NCBI GenBank assembly: GCA_963854835.1
Contig: OY978526.1
Coordinates: forward strand, 42,385,140 to 42,449,139
Length of the DNA stretch: 64,000 nucleotides
Source of the DNA: Megamerina dolium
Taxonomy: Eukaryota; Arthropoda; Insecta; Diptera; Megamerinidae
Reading direction: 5' to 3'
Positions 38,566-48,818 of this stretch are shown here, piece by piece; the first letter of the stretch is position 1; each line of letters starts with the position of its first letter. The notes beneath the pieces are model-generated. The model was not told the DNA's origin. It made no database searches and saw only the letters and a program-made list of their open reading frames with translations. The position numbers were made by a program, and so were the translations under genes.

Positions 38566-39222
38566 GTGGGTTGCCCCATCATTCACATTTCACAACTACA
38601 GCGTGTGCCAAGCAGCTTGACTATTGATGGAAAATTGGACAATATGGAATTCATGTTAACCCTGGACACTGGTGCATCACATTCTATAATCAAGAGCGAT
38701 TTGGTAAAGAGGTTTGAGCCTTTAATGGGAATAAAATTGCGTACAGCAACGGGTGAGGATGCACAAATTCTGGGTAAGATAAAGAAACGAGTATCTATTG
38801 GAAATTGTACATGGGAACATGAATTCATTGTGGCCGACATCATCGATGACGTAATAATTGGTGTTGATTTTATGATTGACAACGGATTTACGTTAGATTT
38901 AAATCAACGGATACTACGTTATGCAAATGTCGAATTACCATTGAACATCGGTTACAAACGGAGTGGAAACATGAAACGAGTACTCGCATGTCAACGCCAA
39001 GAGGTTCCAGCAAAATCAGAAGCGGTGATTTGGGCACAGATAAATGTGGATGATGGGACAGGCAAGTTGTGGTTAGTGGAAGCAGATAAAGAAATACAAA
39101 ATAAAAACATCATACCTGGTAGGACGTTAGTGGAACCTAAAGAAAATGGAATAGTACCTGTGCGAATATTAAATCCAACTAATACATCTACAGTTGTGAA
39201 GAAAGGAATGGTGATTGGTTGA
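38566..39222 (+). CDS. Ty3 element protease region
   Basis: This frame lies one base back (-1) relative to gag and is open upstream into the end of gag, so a -1 ribosomal frameshift is the natural way to express it; there is no ATG. The aspartic protease signature is FMLTLDTGASHSI, with the second half IIGVDFMIDNG. The frame stops at 39,222, where the RT frame continues in yet another register. Retropepsin matures the Gag-Pol proteins. The first residue given is arbitrary (a GTG codon). Confidence 0.82.
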   Translation: MGCPIIHISQLQRVPSSLTIDGKLDNMEFMLTLDTGASHSIIKSDLVKRFEPLMGIKLRTATGEDAQILGKIKKRVSIGNCTWEHEFIVADIIDDVIIGVDFMIDNGFTLDLNQRILRYANVELPLNIGYKRSGNMKRVLACQRQEVPAKSEAVIWAQINVDDGTGKLWLVEADKEIQNKNIIPGRTLVEPKENGIVPVRILNPTNTSTVVKKGMVIG

Positions 39223-42065
39223 TAAAAAGTGGAAGATCAGGAACTGTCAGAGCGGAAATAAAAGCACAGATGGAAGAATGGGCAGGTGTGCTTACCAACC
39301 AGCAAAAAGAAAAGGCTTTACAACTATTGGAGAAGTACAGTTCAATCTTTTCTTCAAATGGAAAAACTGGAGGACGAACAACCATCGTGAAGCATCACAT
39401 TGATACCGGTGATTCTAGACCAATTCGTCAAACACCACGACGAGTTCCATTGGCCAAAAGAGACGAAGCCATTAAGCTGATTTCCGATATGCAGAAACAA
39501 GGTGTTATTGAACCATCAGCGAGTCCATGGAGTTCACCAGTTGTGCTGGTAAAGAAGAAGGATGGAAGTACTCGATTCTGTGTGGATTACAGAAAGCTGA
39601 ATGAGATTACGAAAAAAGACAGCTATCCACTGCCAAGAATCGATGACACTCTGGACACACTATCTGGTGCGAAGTGGTTCTCAACTCTTGATTTGCAAAG
39701 TGGATACTGGCAAGTGGAACTTGGTAAGGAAGACAAAGAGAAAACAGCTTTCAGTATTGGCGATGGTCTATGGCAATTTACAGTCATGCCATTTGGTTTA
39801 TGCAATGCACCAGCTACTTTCGAACGTTTGATGGAGCGTGTACTCAGTGGACTACACTGGAAAACGTGCTTGGTGTACCTCGATGACATTATTGTGATGG
39901 GAAAAGATTTTAACGACCACCTGGAAAAGTTGAAAGAAGTATTTGAGCGTATACAATCAGCAGGGCTTAAACTGAATATGAAAAAGTGTTCACTCATCAG
40001 GCGAGAAGTTAAATATCTTGGTCATAAAGTAACAACAGACGGGGTACATACCGACGAGGAGAAAGTAGCAGCATTACAAGAATGGCCTATTCCATCGAAT
40101 CATCACGAGTTAAGAAGCTTCCTAGGCTTATGTACCTACTATAGACGATTTGTTCCTGGATTTGCGAACATCGCCAGCAGTCTGCATGAGTTAACAAGAA
40201 AGAACAAACTATTTGTATGGGGCGAAGACCAACAGAAAGCATTCGAACAACTGAAAGAAAAACTCTGTTCAGCACCAGTATTAGCGTATCCAGTACCTGG
40301 TCAAAAGTTTGTGTTAGACACAGATGCGAGTGGCTATGGAATAGGTGGTGTGCTCTCTCAGATCATAGATGGGCAAGAAAAAGTAATAGCATACTACAGT
40401 AAAAACCTGTCGAAGCCAGAAAGAAACTACTGTGTCACTCGAAGAGAGTTGCTCGCAATACTGGAATGTGTAAAGTATTTCCATAAATACTTGTACGGTC
40501 AGTCATTTCATCTACGAACTGACCACGCAGCGCTAAGGTGGTTATTACAATTTAAAAACCCAGAAGGACAATTGGCGCGCTGGATTGAAAGGCTGCAGAG
40601 TTATCATTTTACCATCGAACATCGTAAAGGAGGACATCACGGCAACGCGGATGCTCTATCTCGTCGTCCTTGCAAAATGGAATGTAAACATTGTTCCCGA
40701 GTGGAAAGCAAGGAGCACATTGTCGACGTACGACTTACAAATATATTGCCGGAGGAGACATGGACCACCGAACGAGTGCAAGAAGATCAGCGGAACGACC
40801 CAGATCTCGTAAAGATTATGGAATACAAGGAGCAGGGCATACGTCCAGATTGGCAAGAAATGGCTAATGAGAGTCCAATAGCAAAGGCATACTGGGCGCA
40901 GTGGCAAAGCCTGCACTTACGAGACGGATGTTTATTCCGAACATGGGAAAGTGAAGATGGAAAAATCACTTATGACCTGCTAGTGGTACCCAAGGCAAGA
41001 ATAAATGAAGTGATAGCTGAGTATCACAATGCCTCCAGTGGAGGGCATTTGGGAATCACCAAAACCGTCGAGAAAATAAAGAAACGATTTTATTGGGTTG
41101 GATGTCATGACCATGTCGCTGATTGGATTCGGAAGTGTAAGCAATGTGCAATGGCCAAAGGTCCCACTAAGAAAAGTCGAGGTAAGATGCACCAATACAC
41201 CGTGGGTGCTCCATTCGAGCGAATTACTATGGACATAGCTGGACCATTTCCAATAAGCAACGCAGGAAACAAGTATGTTCTGGTGGTTATAGATTACTTC
41301 AGTAAATGGCCTGAAGTATACCCCATTCCAAATCAAGAAGCTAGTACAGTTGCGGATGTATTCGTCAACCAATGGATTACTCGTTTTGGTGTACCGATGG
41401 AGTTACACTCAGACCAAGGTCGAAATTTCGAATCAGTTGTATTCCAAGAGATATGCCGTATGCTGGGTATATACAAAACTCGTACAACACCTTTGCATCC
41501 ACAATCTGATGGCATGGTAGAACGATTTAACCGTACCTTGGAGGAATATTTGAGAAAAGTCGTAGATAAATACCAAAGAGACTGGGATGTACATATACCA
41601 ATGTTCCTCATGGCATATCGATGCGCACAACATGATACGACGGCTACTACACCGGCAATGGCAATTTTTGGAAACGAGTTAAGACTGCCAGCTGATTTAA
41701 AATTTGGAGTTGTAACACCAACGAGATCAACCGAAGGAAATTATACTAGCGAAAAGCGGGAACAGTTGGATGAAGTACATCAGTTCATCAGAGAGCGGTC
41801 GCAGATGATAAGCGATAAGATGAAGGCCAGGTATGACTTGAAAGCAAATTCAAAAGGGTTCTATGAAGGAGAGCTTGTAATGCTTCATAATCCACAACGA
41901 AAGAAAGGCCTGTCCCCTAAACTACAGACTCATTGGGAAGGACCATATGAGATTATAGCAAAGATAAATGACGTAGTGTATCGTATTCAACGTGCCTGGA
42001 ATAAAAGAGCAAAGTTTAAAGTAGTGCACTTAGAGCGACTTGCGCCATATCGAGGGGAAGTATAA
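39219..42065 (+). CDS. Ty3 element reverse transcriptase-RNase H-integrase
   Basis: A 948-codon frame without an ATG at its start (first codon TTG), so it depends on frameshifting or upstream repair. RT: FCVDYRKLN, the LDLQSGYWQ block, MPFGLCNAPATFERLM, and YLDDII near residue 219. RNase H: LDTDASGYGIGGVL near 365. Integrase: HHCC zinc site (about 600-655, GGHLGITKTVEKIKKR and CKQCAMAKG), a DD35E core with MDIAGPF (about 670), SDQGRNFES (about 729) and GMVERFNRTLEEYL (about 764), then a GPY/F module (HWEGPYEIIAKINDVVYRI). No chromodomain and no env. The domains show no internal stop. Confidence 0.93.
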   Translation: MIKSGRSGTVRAEIKAQMEEWAGVLTNQQKEKALQLLEKYSSIFSSNGKTGGRTTIVKHHIDTGDSRPIRQTPRRVPLAKRDEAIKLISDMQKQGVIEPSASPWSSPVVLVKKKDGSTRFCVDYRKLNEITKKDSYPLPRIDDTLDTLSGAKWFSTLDLQSGYWQVELGKEDKEKTAFSIGDGLWQFTVMPFGLCNAPATFERLMERVLSGLHWKTCLVYLDDIIVMGKDFNDHLEKLKEVFERIQSAGLKLNMKKCSLIRREVKYLGHKVTTDGVHTDEEKVAALQEWPIPSNHHELRSFLGLCTYYRRFVPGFANIASSLHELTRKNKLFVWGEDQQKAFEQLKEKLCSAPVLAYPVPGQKFVLDTDASGYGIGGVLSQIIDGQEKVIAYYSKNLSKPERNYCVTRRELLAILECVKYFHKYLYGQSFHLRTDHAALRWLLQFKNPEGQLARWIERLQSYHFTIEHRKGGHHGNADALSRRPCKMECKHCSRVESKEHIVDVRLTNILPEETWTTERVQEDQRNDPDLVKIMEYKEQGIRPDWQEMANESPIAKAYWAQWQSLHLRDGCLFRTWESEDGKITYDLLVVPKARINEVIAEYHNASSGGHLGITKTVEKIKKRFYWVGCHDHVADWIRKCKQCAMAKGPTKKSRGKMHQYTVGAPFERITMDIAGPFPISNAGNKYVLVVIDYFSKWPEVYPIPNQEASTVADVFVNQWITRFGVPMELHSDQGRNFESVVFQEICRMLGIYKTRTTPLHPQSDGMVERFNRTLEEYLRKVVDKYQRDWDVHIPMFLMAYRCAQHDTTATTPAMAIFGNELRLPADLKFGVVTPTRSTEGNYTSEKREQLDEVHQFIRERSQMISDKMKARYDLKANSKGFYEGELVMLHNPQRKKGLSPKLQTHWEGPYEIIAKINDVVYRIQRAWNKRAKFKVVHLERLAPYRGEV

Positions 42066-42090
42066 AAACTTGTTCGGGACGAACAAGGTT

Positions 42091-42103
42091 AAGAGGAGGG
42101 CAG
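42091..42103 (+). other. Polypurine tract of the Ty3 element
   Basis: AAGAGGAGGGCAG lies directly before the 3' LTR and is the expected plus-strand primer. The same block precedes the LTR of copy 1 at about 3,499. Confidence 0.75.
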
Positions 42104-42524
42104 TGTAACGAGTATCGATAGTTGATTACTCATCACTATTGTGACTGACACTATTGGCAGCATCGAAACGAATGTCAACAAAAAGAAATGAGCGATAACC
42201 AGAACAAGCCAACGAGAAAGGAAGAGAAGAATCTCGATAAAGGAAGATTCTGGGGTGTTGCCAACAGAGTATAAATAGAGCCAGTGTTGAGGAGGAAAAT
42301 CAATCTAATTCCGAACGTGATTGCGAAAACATTGATACAGAGGCAAAAGTTGCAAGTACATTTAAGTGTTATAGTAAATAGTTGATTGTAAATAGAGATT
42401 ATTAAATAAATTGTTGCTGTATATAGTTGTATAAAATAAGTGTTGCAGTTATTATTAACAGAATCCAGTGATCGAACAAGGTAATTCAAATAGAATTAAA
42501 CGTTCACAGAATAAAAACGTAACA
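42104..42524 (+). repeat. 3' LTR of the Ty3 element
   Basis: 421 bp, nearly identical to the 5' LTR. It lacks one 16-bp tandem unit and differs at about three other bases near its 3' end. The target duplication ATAT follows. Confidence 0.95.
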
Positions 42525-42528
42525 ATAT

Positions 42529-42935
42529 TTATTTTGTAGTTTGATTTGTAGATTGTAGATTAATTTACGGTCTTTACGCGATATTTGTTTGTTGCGTTCA
42601 TACAACAATGCGCGTAAACCTTATCAAATTATTCGATTTATATTTTTTATACCAAGAAAGTATGTTTCAAGTATCGGTCGAGTAGATTTTGCAGGATCGT
42701 GTTCACGGACTTCCAAAAATTGGTTTTCAGAAAAACACGTCTGAAGTGGGCAATTGTGGTCGTTTCGGAGATAAAGGAGGCGCCACTCAGGGGCGCATTA
42801 TTTTGACAGTTTTGCTCCGAACGTTTTGAAATTTTGACACAACATTTTTGAAATGTTAGACTTCAAGAAGACTTCGATTTTCCGAATCTGCTTTCGTCAT
42901 GCACTTTGATAAAGAGTGCGGATTGATAAAGAAGC
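42529..42935. other. Intergenic spacer
   Basis: Between the Ty3 element and the mariner. No gene or repeat recognised. Confidence 0.45.
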
Positions 42936-42937
42936 TA

Positions 42938-44185
42938 CCTAAGTACGAAAAAGGCAGCACAATAACAAAAACTTTTTTTTTTGAAATTGCGATCTGTCAA
43001 ACGTCGAACGTCAGCTGTTAAAATTTCATCCAAATTCATCGGTTGGTTTATTTGTTGTAGTCGTTTGAAGTAACCAACTTTTGTGTTTCTTGAAAAATGG
43101 AAAAAAGCGACTTTCGTGCAGTGATTAAACACTATTATTTGAAAGGGAAAACGGCGAAAGAGACAAAAGAAAAGCTCGATAAACAATACGGTGAGTATGA
43201 TCCGTCAGATTACATGGTAAAACATTGGATTGCTGAATTTAAACGCGGCCGAATAAGCACTGCAACAATACCATCAACAGGAAAGCCAAAAGAGGTGGTT
43301 ACTGCGGAAAATATCAAGAAAATCCTCGATATCGTTATGAATGATAGCTGAGTCAAGTTGCGTGAGATTGTTGAAATGGTAAACATCTCATATGAATGTG
43401 TGTTTAACATTTTGCATGAACATTTGCATATGAAAAAGCTATCGGCAAGATGGGTGCCGCGTTTGCTCAGTGTCGAACAAAAACGAGTTCGAGATACCAC
43501 TTCACAGCGGTGTTTGGTCATGATAAAGCGTAATCCTATTGATTTTTGGCGTCGATTAATAACTGCTGATGAAACGTGGGTCCACCACTACACACCTGAA
43601 ATCAAAAATCAATCGAAACAATGGGTGGAAGTTGGTGGAAGTGCTCCGAAGAAGGCGAAGGCAGTGAAATCGGCTGGCAAGGTTATGGCCACTGTATTTT
43701 GGGATGCACTCGGAATATTGCTTATCGATTATCTTGAAAAAGGATCCACAATCACAGGAAAGTATTATCGTGCATTATTGGGTCAATTGAATGATGCAAT
43801 CAAGAAAAAACGACCACATTTAAAGAAGAAAACAGTGCTCTTTCTTCAAGACATCGCACCGGTTCACACAGCATTAGATACGATGCTAAAATTACGTGAA
43901 ATACACTTCGAATTGGTTAATCATCCACCTTATAGTCCAGATTTAGCTCCTAGTGACTTTTTCCTGTTTCCAAACTTGAAAAAATGGCTCGCAGGAAAAA
44001 GATTCAGCTCAAACGAAGAAGTGATTACCTAAACTAACTCGTATTTTGAGGGGTTCCCGAAATCGTATTATTCACATGGTATAAAAAAGTTGGAATATAG
44101 TCTTACTAAGTGTGTCGAAGTAAAAGGAGACTATGTTGAGAAATAAATGGTTTTTGAAAAAAAAAATGTTTTTTTCCTACTTAGG
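42938..44185 (+). mobile_element. Mariner element, irritans type
   Basis: A 1,248-bp element whose ends begin CCTAAGTACGAAAAA and end TTTTTCCTACTTAGG, with TA on each side (42,936-42,937 and 44,186-44,187). It carries one transposase frame on the plus strand with two nonsense codons. It differs in sequence and subfamily from the mariner at 17,557. The subfamily is assigned by recalled likeness of the KQWVEVGGSAPKKAK and SAGKVMATVFWDA blocks. Confidence 0.9.
43097..44146 (+). pseudogene. Mariner transposase with two in-frame stops
   Basis: From ATG 43,097 to TAA 44,146 a single frame of 350 codons runs without frameshift. It is broken only by TGA at 43,349 and TAA at 44,030. The N-terminal helix-turn-helix region (FRAVIKHYYLKGKTAKETKE) is followed by the catalytic core. 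It has the first Asp in TADETWVHHY, the second in FLQDIAPVHTA and the third in YSPDLAPSDFF, with exactly 34 residues between the last two (D34D). The usual QDNAP reads QDIAP, which could also weaken activity. It was probably inactivated recently. Confidence 0.9.
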
Positions 44186-44216
44186 TAGGTTCATTGTATA
44201 AATATTTAAAACAATT

Positions 44217-45335
44217 AAATAATTATATCAGTAATTTAAAAAAGAATTAATTAAGAATTAAAAAAGAATTAATAAATACTAAGTTACTATTTTAGTTAAT
44301 TTTGTTTTTTTCTTGTGAGCGGATTCTTCTATTTCTTTGTTTAGTTTTCTAACCTTGAAGAACATCCTCGCCCGGAAGGACAATTTCTTTACCTTAATAT
44401 TGCACTTAATACTGGAAGATTGCTCAATATGTTATTTCCATTAATTGCGTTAAAAATATTTTCAAGAGAATTCAATTGATCCACGTGTTCTTCGGTAGGT
44501 TTTGATAAACCACCTTCACTCAGGTGATTTACCCATATATAACTTGAATCAGCGACATACTGAATCGCAATATCTCCCACTTCGTGTCGTAATTTATGAC
44601 ATATATAGCCAGCAATATTTTCGGGGCCGACATTGTCGTTAACTTCAAAACAATCTAATCCGAGCTCTGTTAATAAGTTAATTTAAACAGTTGAATATTT
44701 CCATACAATAACCAACCATTTTTTGTTACCATTAACTGCAAATTCCTAGCTCTGTTGATGCAACAACATAGCAACGATGAGCTTATTTTCTCTTCGCTGA
44801 ACCCGCTGTCCCCGAAGAGTTATTCCACCAGATACTCGGCCGACAGTTGGCACAATTTAAGTTTCGACGCAAAGCCTGGAAAACTAGGAACATTTCAGAA
44901 ATGCGAATGCAGTGCAAATAAAATAAATAAATTTTACCCATTTCATATTGCTTGAGGTTTATCAAGTCATAATTTATGACAATATCCTTGCAAATCATAC
45001 TATTTTTGTGGTTGAAAGGACTTAATTGCCATCAGAAACTAATCCACTTTTTTGCCAAATATACATTACACGAAAAGGTAAAATAGTTCTTTAATAACGA
45101 TTTGTCGTTATGGCAACTTGCCACTGCACACTTCATTTATAAGAATCACCTTTTTTTCAATCAAAATAGTTTTAAGTACCCGCGTACTATACAAATGCAA
45201 GAATTATACAAATTTATTTGCCCTTTTCGGTTAATATTCTTTTCGTTTATAACGTCACATATGAACAGCCGATTGTCAAACTCAAACCAAAAAAGATAAC
45301 TGTTCACACAGGGCGCAATCTATCATTCTTGCGAC
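44217..45335 (-). mobile_element. THAP/P-element-like transposon remnant, copy 2
   Basis: A direct repeat of 281-1,635. On the minus strand the 44,389-44,580 frame reads IQYVADSSYIWVNHLSEGG, then LSKPTEEHVDQLNSLENIF, which resembles the C-terminus of P-element/THAP9 transposases. The THAP region near 44,783-45,130 has lost its first zinc ligands by substitution and indels. The catalytic core is missing between the two. No terminal repeats were recognised. It lies 30 bp from the mariner target site. Confidence 0.7.
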
Positions 45336-45442
45336 CGTCTGCATAGCATGGCACTAAGAGCCAGCTGTTTCGTCATACATCTGTTTATGTTCTATGAAGC
45401 AATTGATGCTTTTATTAGATAAAAAGTGAAAAAAGCTAACCG

Positions 45443-46015
45443 ATGTGTGAGGATATTGTTTTCGATTGTTTACATTCAGAAATAGTTAATTATTCTTTAA
45501 AGGATAACAATAGCAAGGTAAACAACAAATTCGATGAATATAAAAAGTACAATATCACATTAAAACCGTAATCTGTAGGAATATGATTTTTCCACTTTGG
45601 AATATATTGGTTTTACAACTGGATATAGGCTTATAGAACGGCTTACGAGAGATGTTCCACGTTGCAAAGATGAATTGGAGACAATGAAATTTATTTGTAC
45701 AGATTTTTGGACACTAATTTATAAAAAGCAGGTGGATAATTTACGTACAAACAATCATGGAATGTATGTGGTACAAGACAAGACCTTCCGTTTTCTTACA
45801 CGAATATCAACAGGCGCTAAGGAATTGGAGCATGCACCAAAGGTGTGTACTATTTGTTTTAACATGATACTACATTCATTTAAATACAGTTTGTAGCATT
45901 CACTTGTGGATTGGTACGTGGCGCTCTAAATAATTTGGGTATAAATAGTACTGTCACTGCCGAAGTACAAGCCATTCCCGCATGTAAATTTCATATTGAA
46001 GTAAACAGAAATTAA
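45443..46015 (+). CDS. Trappc6: TRAPP complex subunit 6 (Trs33/TRAPPC6)
   Basis: A core TRAPP tethering subunit that helps activate Rab1 in ER-Golgi traffic. Three exons: 45443-45517, 45579-45842, 45890-46015. They total 465 nt, giving 154 aa, with phase-0 junctions. Start MCEDIVFDCLHSEIVNY. Family blocks are LEYIGFTTGYRLIERL, FICTDFWTLIYKKQVDNLRTN, GMYVVQDKTFRFL and FTCGLVRGALNNLGI, ending CKFHIEVNRN. The length is typical. The third exon begins inside the TTTGTAGCA codons just after ATACAG, so a decoy TAG sits four bases downstream. Its stop is 63 bp from the stop of the opposing methyltransferase gene. Confidence 0.94.
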
Positions 46016-46078
46016 AACCAATATGACATTTTTCAATATATTACATATATATTTTAAACAGAATAATAAAAAATTACT

Positions 46079-46496
46079 TTAAACATTTCCATAAATTGCA
46101 AGTATATCTGTATCTCCTATATCAAGGGTTCCACGCAGCTGCCATTTACTCTCTGTGGGAAATTGTGGCGAAAGAGGATTAGGATCAGTATGTATTGCTT
46201 CATCAGGCTTTGGTCCGATTACAATGATCCAATGACCCTTATACATTTGCAGATATTCAAGAAAAGCTGATCGATTATTAAAGTAGCAAAATAAAAGTGC
46301 AAAATTCCAATTGTCTAATCGACAACATTGTTGCAGAAAATTATGTGCCTTCTCCGCCATTAGGTCGTCAATGAAATGACGCTCAATGAAAATCTGTTTC
46401 AATTTATATTTATTTTGCCACCATTTTTTATCTGCCTCTAAGCCAAACACGTCAATATCTACGGTCAATTAAAATGTTTATAGATCACTCGACAAA

Positions 46497-46562
<66 letters not shown>

Positions 46563-46833
46563 TTATTATTATTTCCATACTTAAGCTTTCTCGTAGAATC
46601 CATTCCAATAGACCAGTTCCACAACCTACACTTAATACACACCCGATTCCATGATTTTTCAAACACTCTCCTAACCGTAGCAAATTTTCTTCCGTTGGCC
46701 AAATCCATGAAAAATTCCGCTTTACATTCAAATCTAATATTTTACCTAATTGTAATATTTGACGCCAATTTCTTATTTCCTTATTAGTTAGATAATAAAT
46801 ATCGTCACTCGAATTCGTTGTTCCCTCTAACAT
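46079..46833 (-). CDS. Small Rossmann-fold methyltransferase-like protein
   Basis: Two exons: 46581-46833 and 46079-46458, 633 nt, giving 210 aa, in phase. The ATG at 46,833 (MLEGTTNSSDDIYYL) is chosen because the frame upstream has no other ATG. Residues about 65-78 read VLSVGCGTGLLEWIL, a motif I SAM-binding loop. IDVFGLEADKKWW follows as motif II (acidic end of strand 2). Later blocks are NFALLFCYFNNRSAFLEYLQMYKG and WIIVIGPKPDEAIHTDPNP. The substrate is unknown; I do not recognise a named orthologue. The 122-bp intron is mostly an AT microsatellite. It is convergent with Trappc6. Confidence 0.82.
46500..46560. repeat. (TA)n microsatellite in an intron
   Basis: About 29 TA units, followed by a short ATT-rich run, occupy half of the 122-bp methyltransferase intron. 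Confidence 0.95.
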
Positions 46834-47110
46834 GATCAAAGTTACTCTATTCAAAATTCACAGAAAAAATACGTAACAACATATATATAAACAACAATTC
46901 ATCGTCATATATCTATCTACAATCTATCAAGTATTCAAAAACAATTGTTGCCTGCCGTCTTGACCTTTTTCACTGTCAATGTCTGCAATGGTAATTGTGT
47001 GTTCAAAACTTGGCAAATAGCCAACAAATTATTACCTCATTCAAGTAGGTCTACGTAAGAGTCAAAATTTATTAAAATTACAATACATATTTTGCAATCG
47101 AATACAATTA

Positions 47111-48760
47111 TTAATAATCTTGAAATTCATATGTGTATTTGAAATTTTTACGCCAATGCATTTCACTGAAATTAGACGTATTAAGTGTTACACGTTGCTG
47201 TTCTAATCGTTTGTCTAAATCATGCTGTTGTAATACATCAGAACTGTCTTGTTCAGTATTATTATCCGCAGCAACATATTCATCATCAGATATCAATATT
47301 TTCCGGTACATTTCAATTGGATCGTATTTCTTTTTATAGTGGGGTTTAGCTATTGGAGCAGGTTCCGACACCTCCAAATGGGATTCACTTTCGTCAATCT
47401 GAGCATTTGAAGAAGGAATATCAACATTTGGTACTTTGACAGGTTCCACATTTCCAATACATTTGATGACGGAACTATTTTCCACAGTCTTCGGTAAATT
47501 TGTAATTTCTTCGTCTACTTCTTCGCTTGGAGTGTCAACAAAATCTTGATTAACAGCCTGGTGTTCTGAAGTCGGTGTCATTATTTCAACGCAATTTTGA
47601 AAACTTGCTCCCACGTGCATGTTACGTACGTGACGTAACATATTGTCCTTCCTTATGCTGGTTATATTGCATTCTATGCATTTGTATTTGATAGTAACTA
47701 TAAAACAAACAAAAATTATTTTAAAGGAAAGTTCGAATGTATATACGCATGTGGTTAGTTTTAAATAAACCTTCATGTATTTTGGCGTGTCTTAACAATG
47801 TCCCAGAATCACTGAAATGTCTAGAACAAGTTTGGCATACAAAAATATCAGTCTTTGAGTGCCGCTTAATATGCAATTTTAAAGTTGAATTTCTATGAAA
47901 TTTTTTCCCACAATGTTTGCATTCAAATTTTTTCGCTAGAATATTTTTCAATATAATAATGAAATTACAATGTAAATATTTTGCTTTATTACCCAAATGC
48001 TTTAGCATATGCTGCCGAAGTGTCGATTTACTTGCATACTTCTTCTCACAAATATGGCATTGAAATCTCAGGTTATTACGGTGATGCTCTATATGTGCTT
48101 CTAAAGATTGTTTGCATCGAAAAGATTTGCCACATTCATCACATGACGTGGGTTTTACTTGGTGAAGTTTTTGATGCTTTTTAAAAACCATTCGATTTTT
48201 AAATGTCTTATCACAGAGCTGACAACGGTGTATTTGTGAAAGGTGTGATTCCCTATGATAATTTAAATGTGAACGGGACGCAAAACACTGCAATGATACC
48301 GAGATTATTATAATTATTATCGTTGACATTTAGAAATTCGAATTCCATAAATAATGTACCGTACCCTTTCACATTGTTCGCATTTGTATCTCTTTTTACT
48401 CTTATTGTCACACCCCAAATGGTAGCATCGCTGAGATCTACTGTAAAATACCTTTTGACATATTGTGCACTTGTAGCTAATTTTGCCTTGTGGTGAGCGC
48501 AATTCCTGTATATTTTCATTTATAGATGTATCAGTCTTTTTCTTAACTCTTGCACCATTACGTTTAATATTGTATTTTGAAGGCACTTTTACTGCATCAC
48601 TAGAAGCTGAATGTTCTATTTCTCTACAGTCCTGGCAATCAATCACATCTTTTAGGAAACATGCGCGACACTTGGAGTGTCCACAACTTTCGGTAATTAA
48701 ACGATTGTATTCATTACATTGTACTCTGCAACGTGGACAATTTATTTCATTATCACTCAT
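47111..48760 (-). CDS. RING-like plus C2H2 zinc-finger protein
   Basis: Four exons: 48365-48760, 47993-48287, 47771-47935, 47111-47697. They total 1,443 nt, giving 480 aa, in phase. Start MSDNEINCPRC. Residues 8-47 hold a Cys/His cluster (CPRC...ESCGHSKCRACFLKDVIDCQDC) that looks like a RING-type zinc site. After a basic linker come eight zinc-finger units. They run from CTICQKVFYSRS through CEQCERCFASRSHLNYH (joined across the first intron), CQLCDKTF, CDECGKSF, CHICEKKY, CKHCGKKF and CQTCSRHF to CIECNITSIRKDNMLRHVRNMH. The C-terminal 150 residues are acidic and low-complexity with a KKKYDPIEMYRKIL patch. Probably a nuclear DNA-binding regulator; the specific orthologue is not recognised. Confidence 0.88.
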
Positions 48761-48818
48761 TATTTTCGGAGGTAATTTAGAAAATATAATATTGTCTTTT
48801 TCCTTATAGGTTCGATAA

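Larger units (their letters stand above)
36581..42524 (+). mobile_element. Complete Ty3-type (mdg3/blastopia-like) LTR retrotransposon
   Basis: A 5,944-bp element bounded by LTRs that begin TGTAACG and end CGTAACA. It is flanked by the 4-bp target duplication ATAT (36,577-36,580 and 42,525-42,528), which fits Ty3 integrases. Order: 5' LTR, PBS, gag, protease, RT-RNase H-integrase, polypurine tract, 3' LTR. There is no env frame: the pol ORF ends 38 bp before the 3' LTR. The LTRs differ by about three substitutions and one 16-bp repeat-unit indel, so insertion was recent. The gag frame is interrupted and the pol frame is split, so this copy is probably not autonomous. Two decayed relatives lie at 1,652-3,838 and 51,254-54,470. 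The subfamily label is inferred from the tRNA-Leu-type PBS and layout. Confidence 0.93.

Noticed and set aside
42066..42103. Possible env gene in the Ty3 element
   Set aside because: Only 38 bp separate the pol stop from the 3' LTR, so there is no room for env.
46465..46708. Frames encoding repeated Ile-Tyr through the TA microsatellite
   Set aside because: These are translations of the intron repeat; splicing at 46,458/46,581 gives a sensible methyltransferase.
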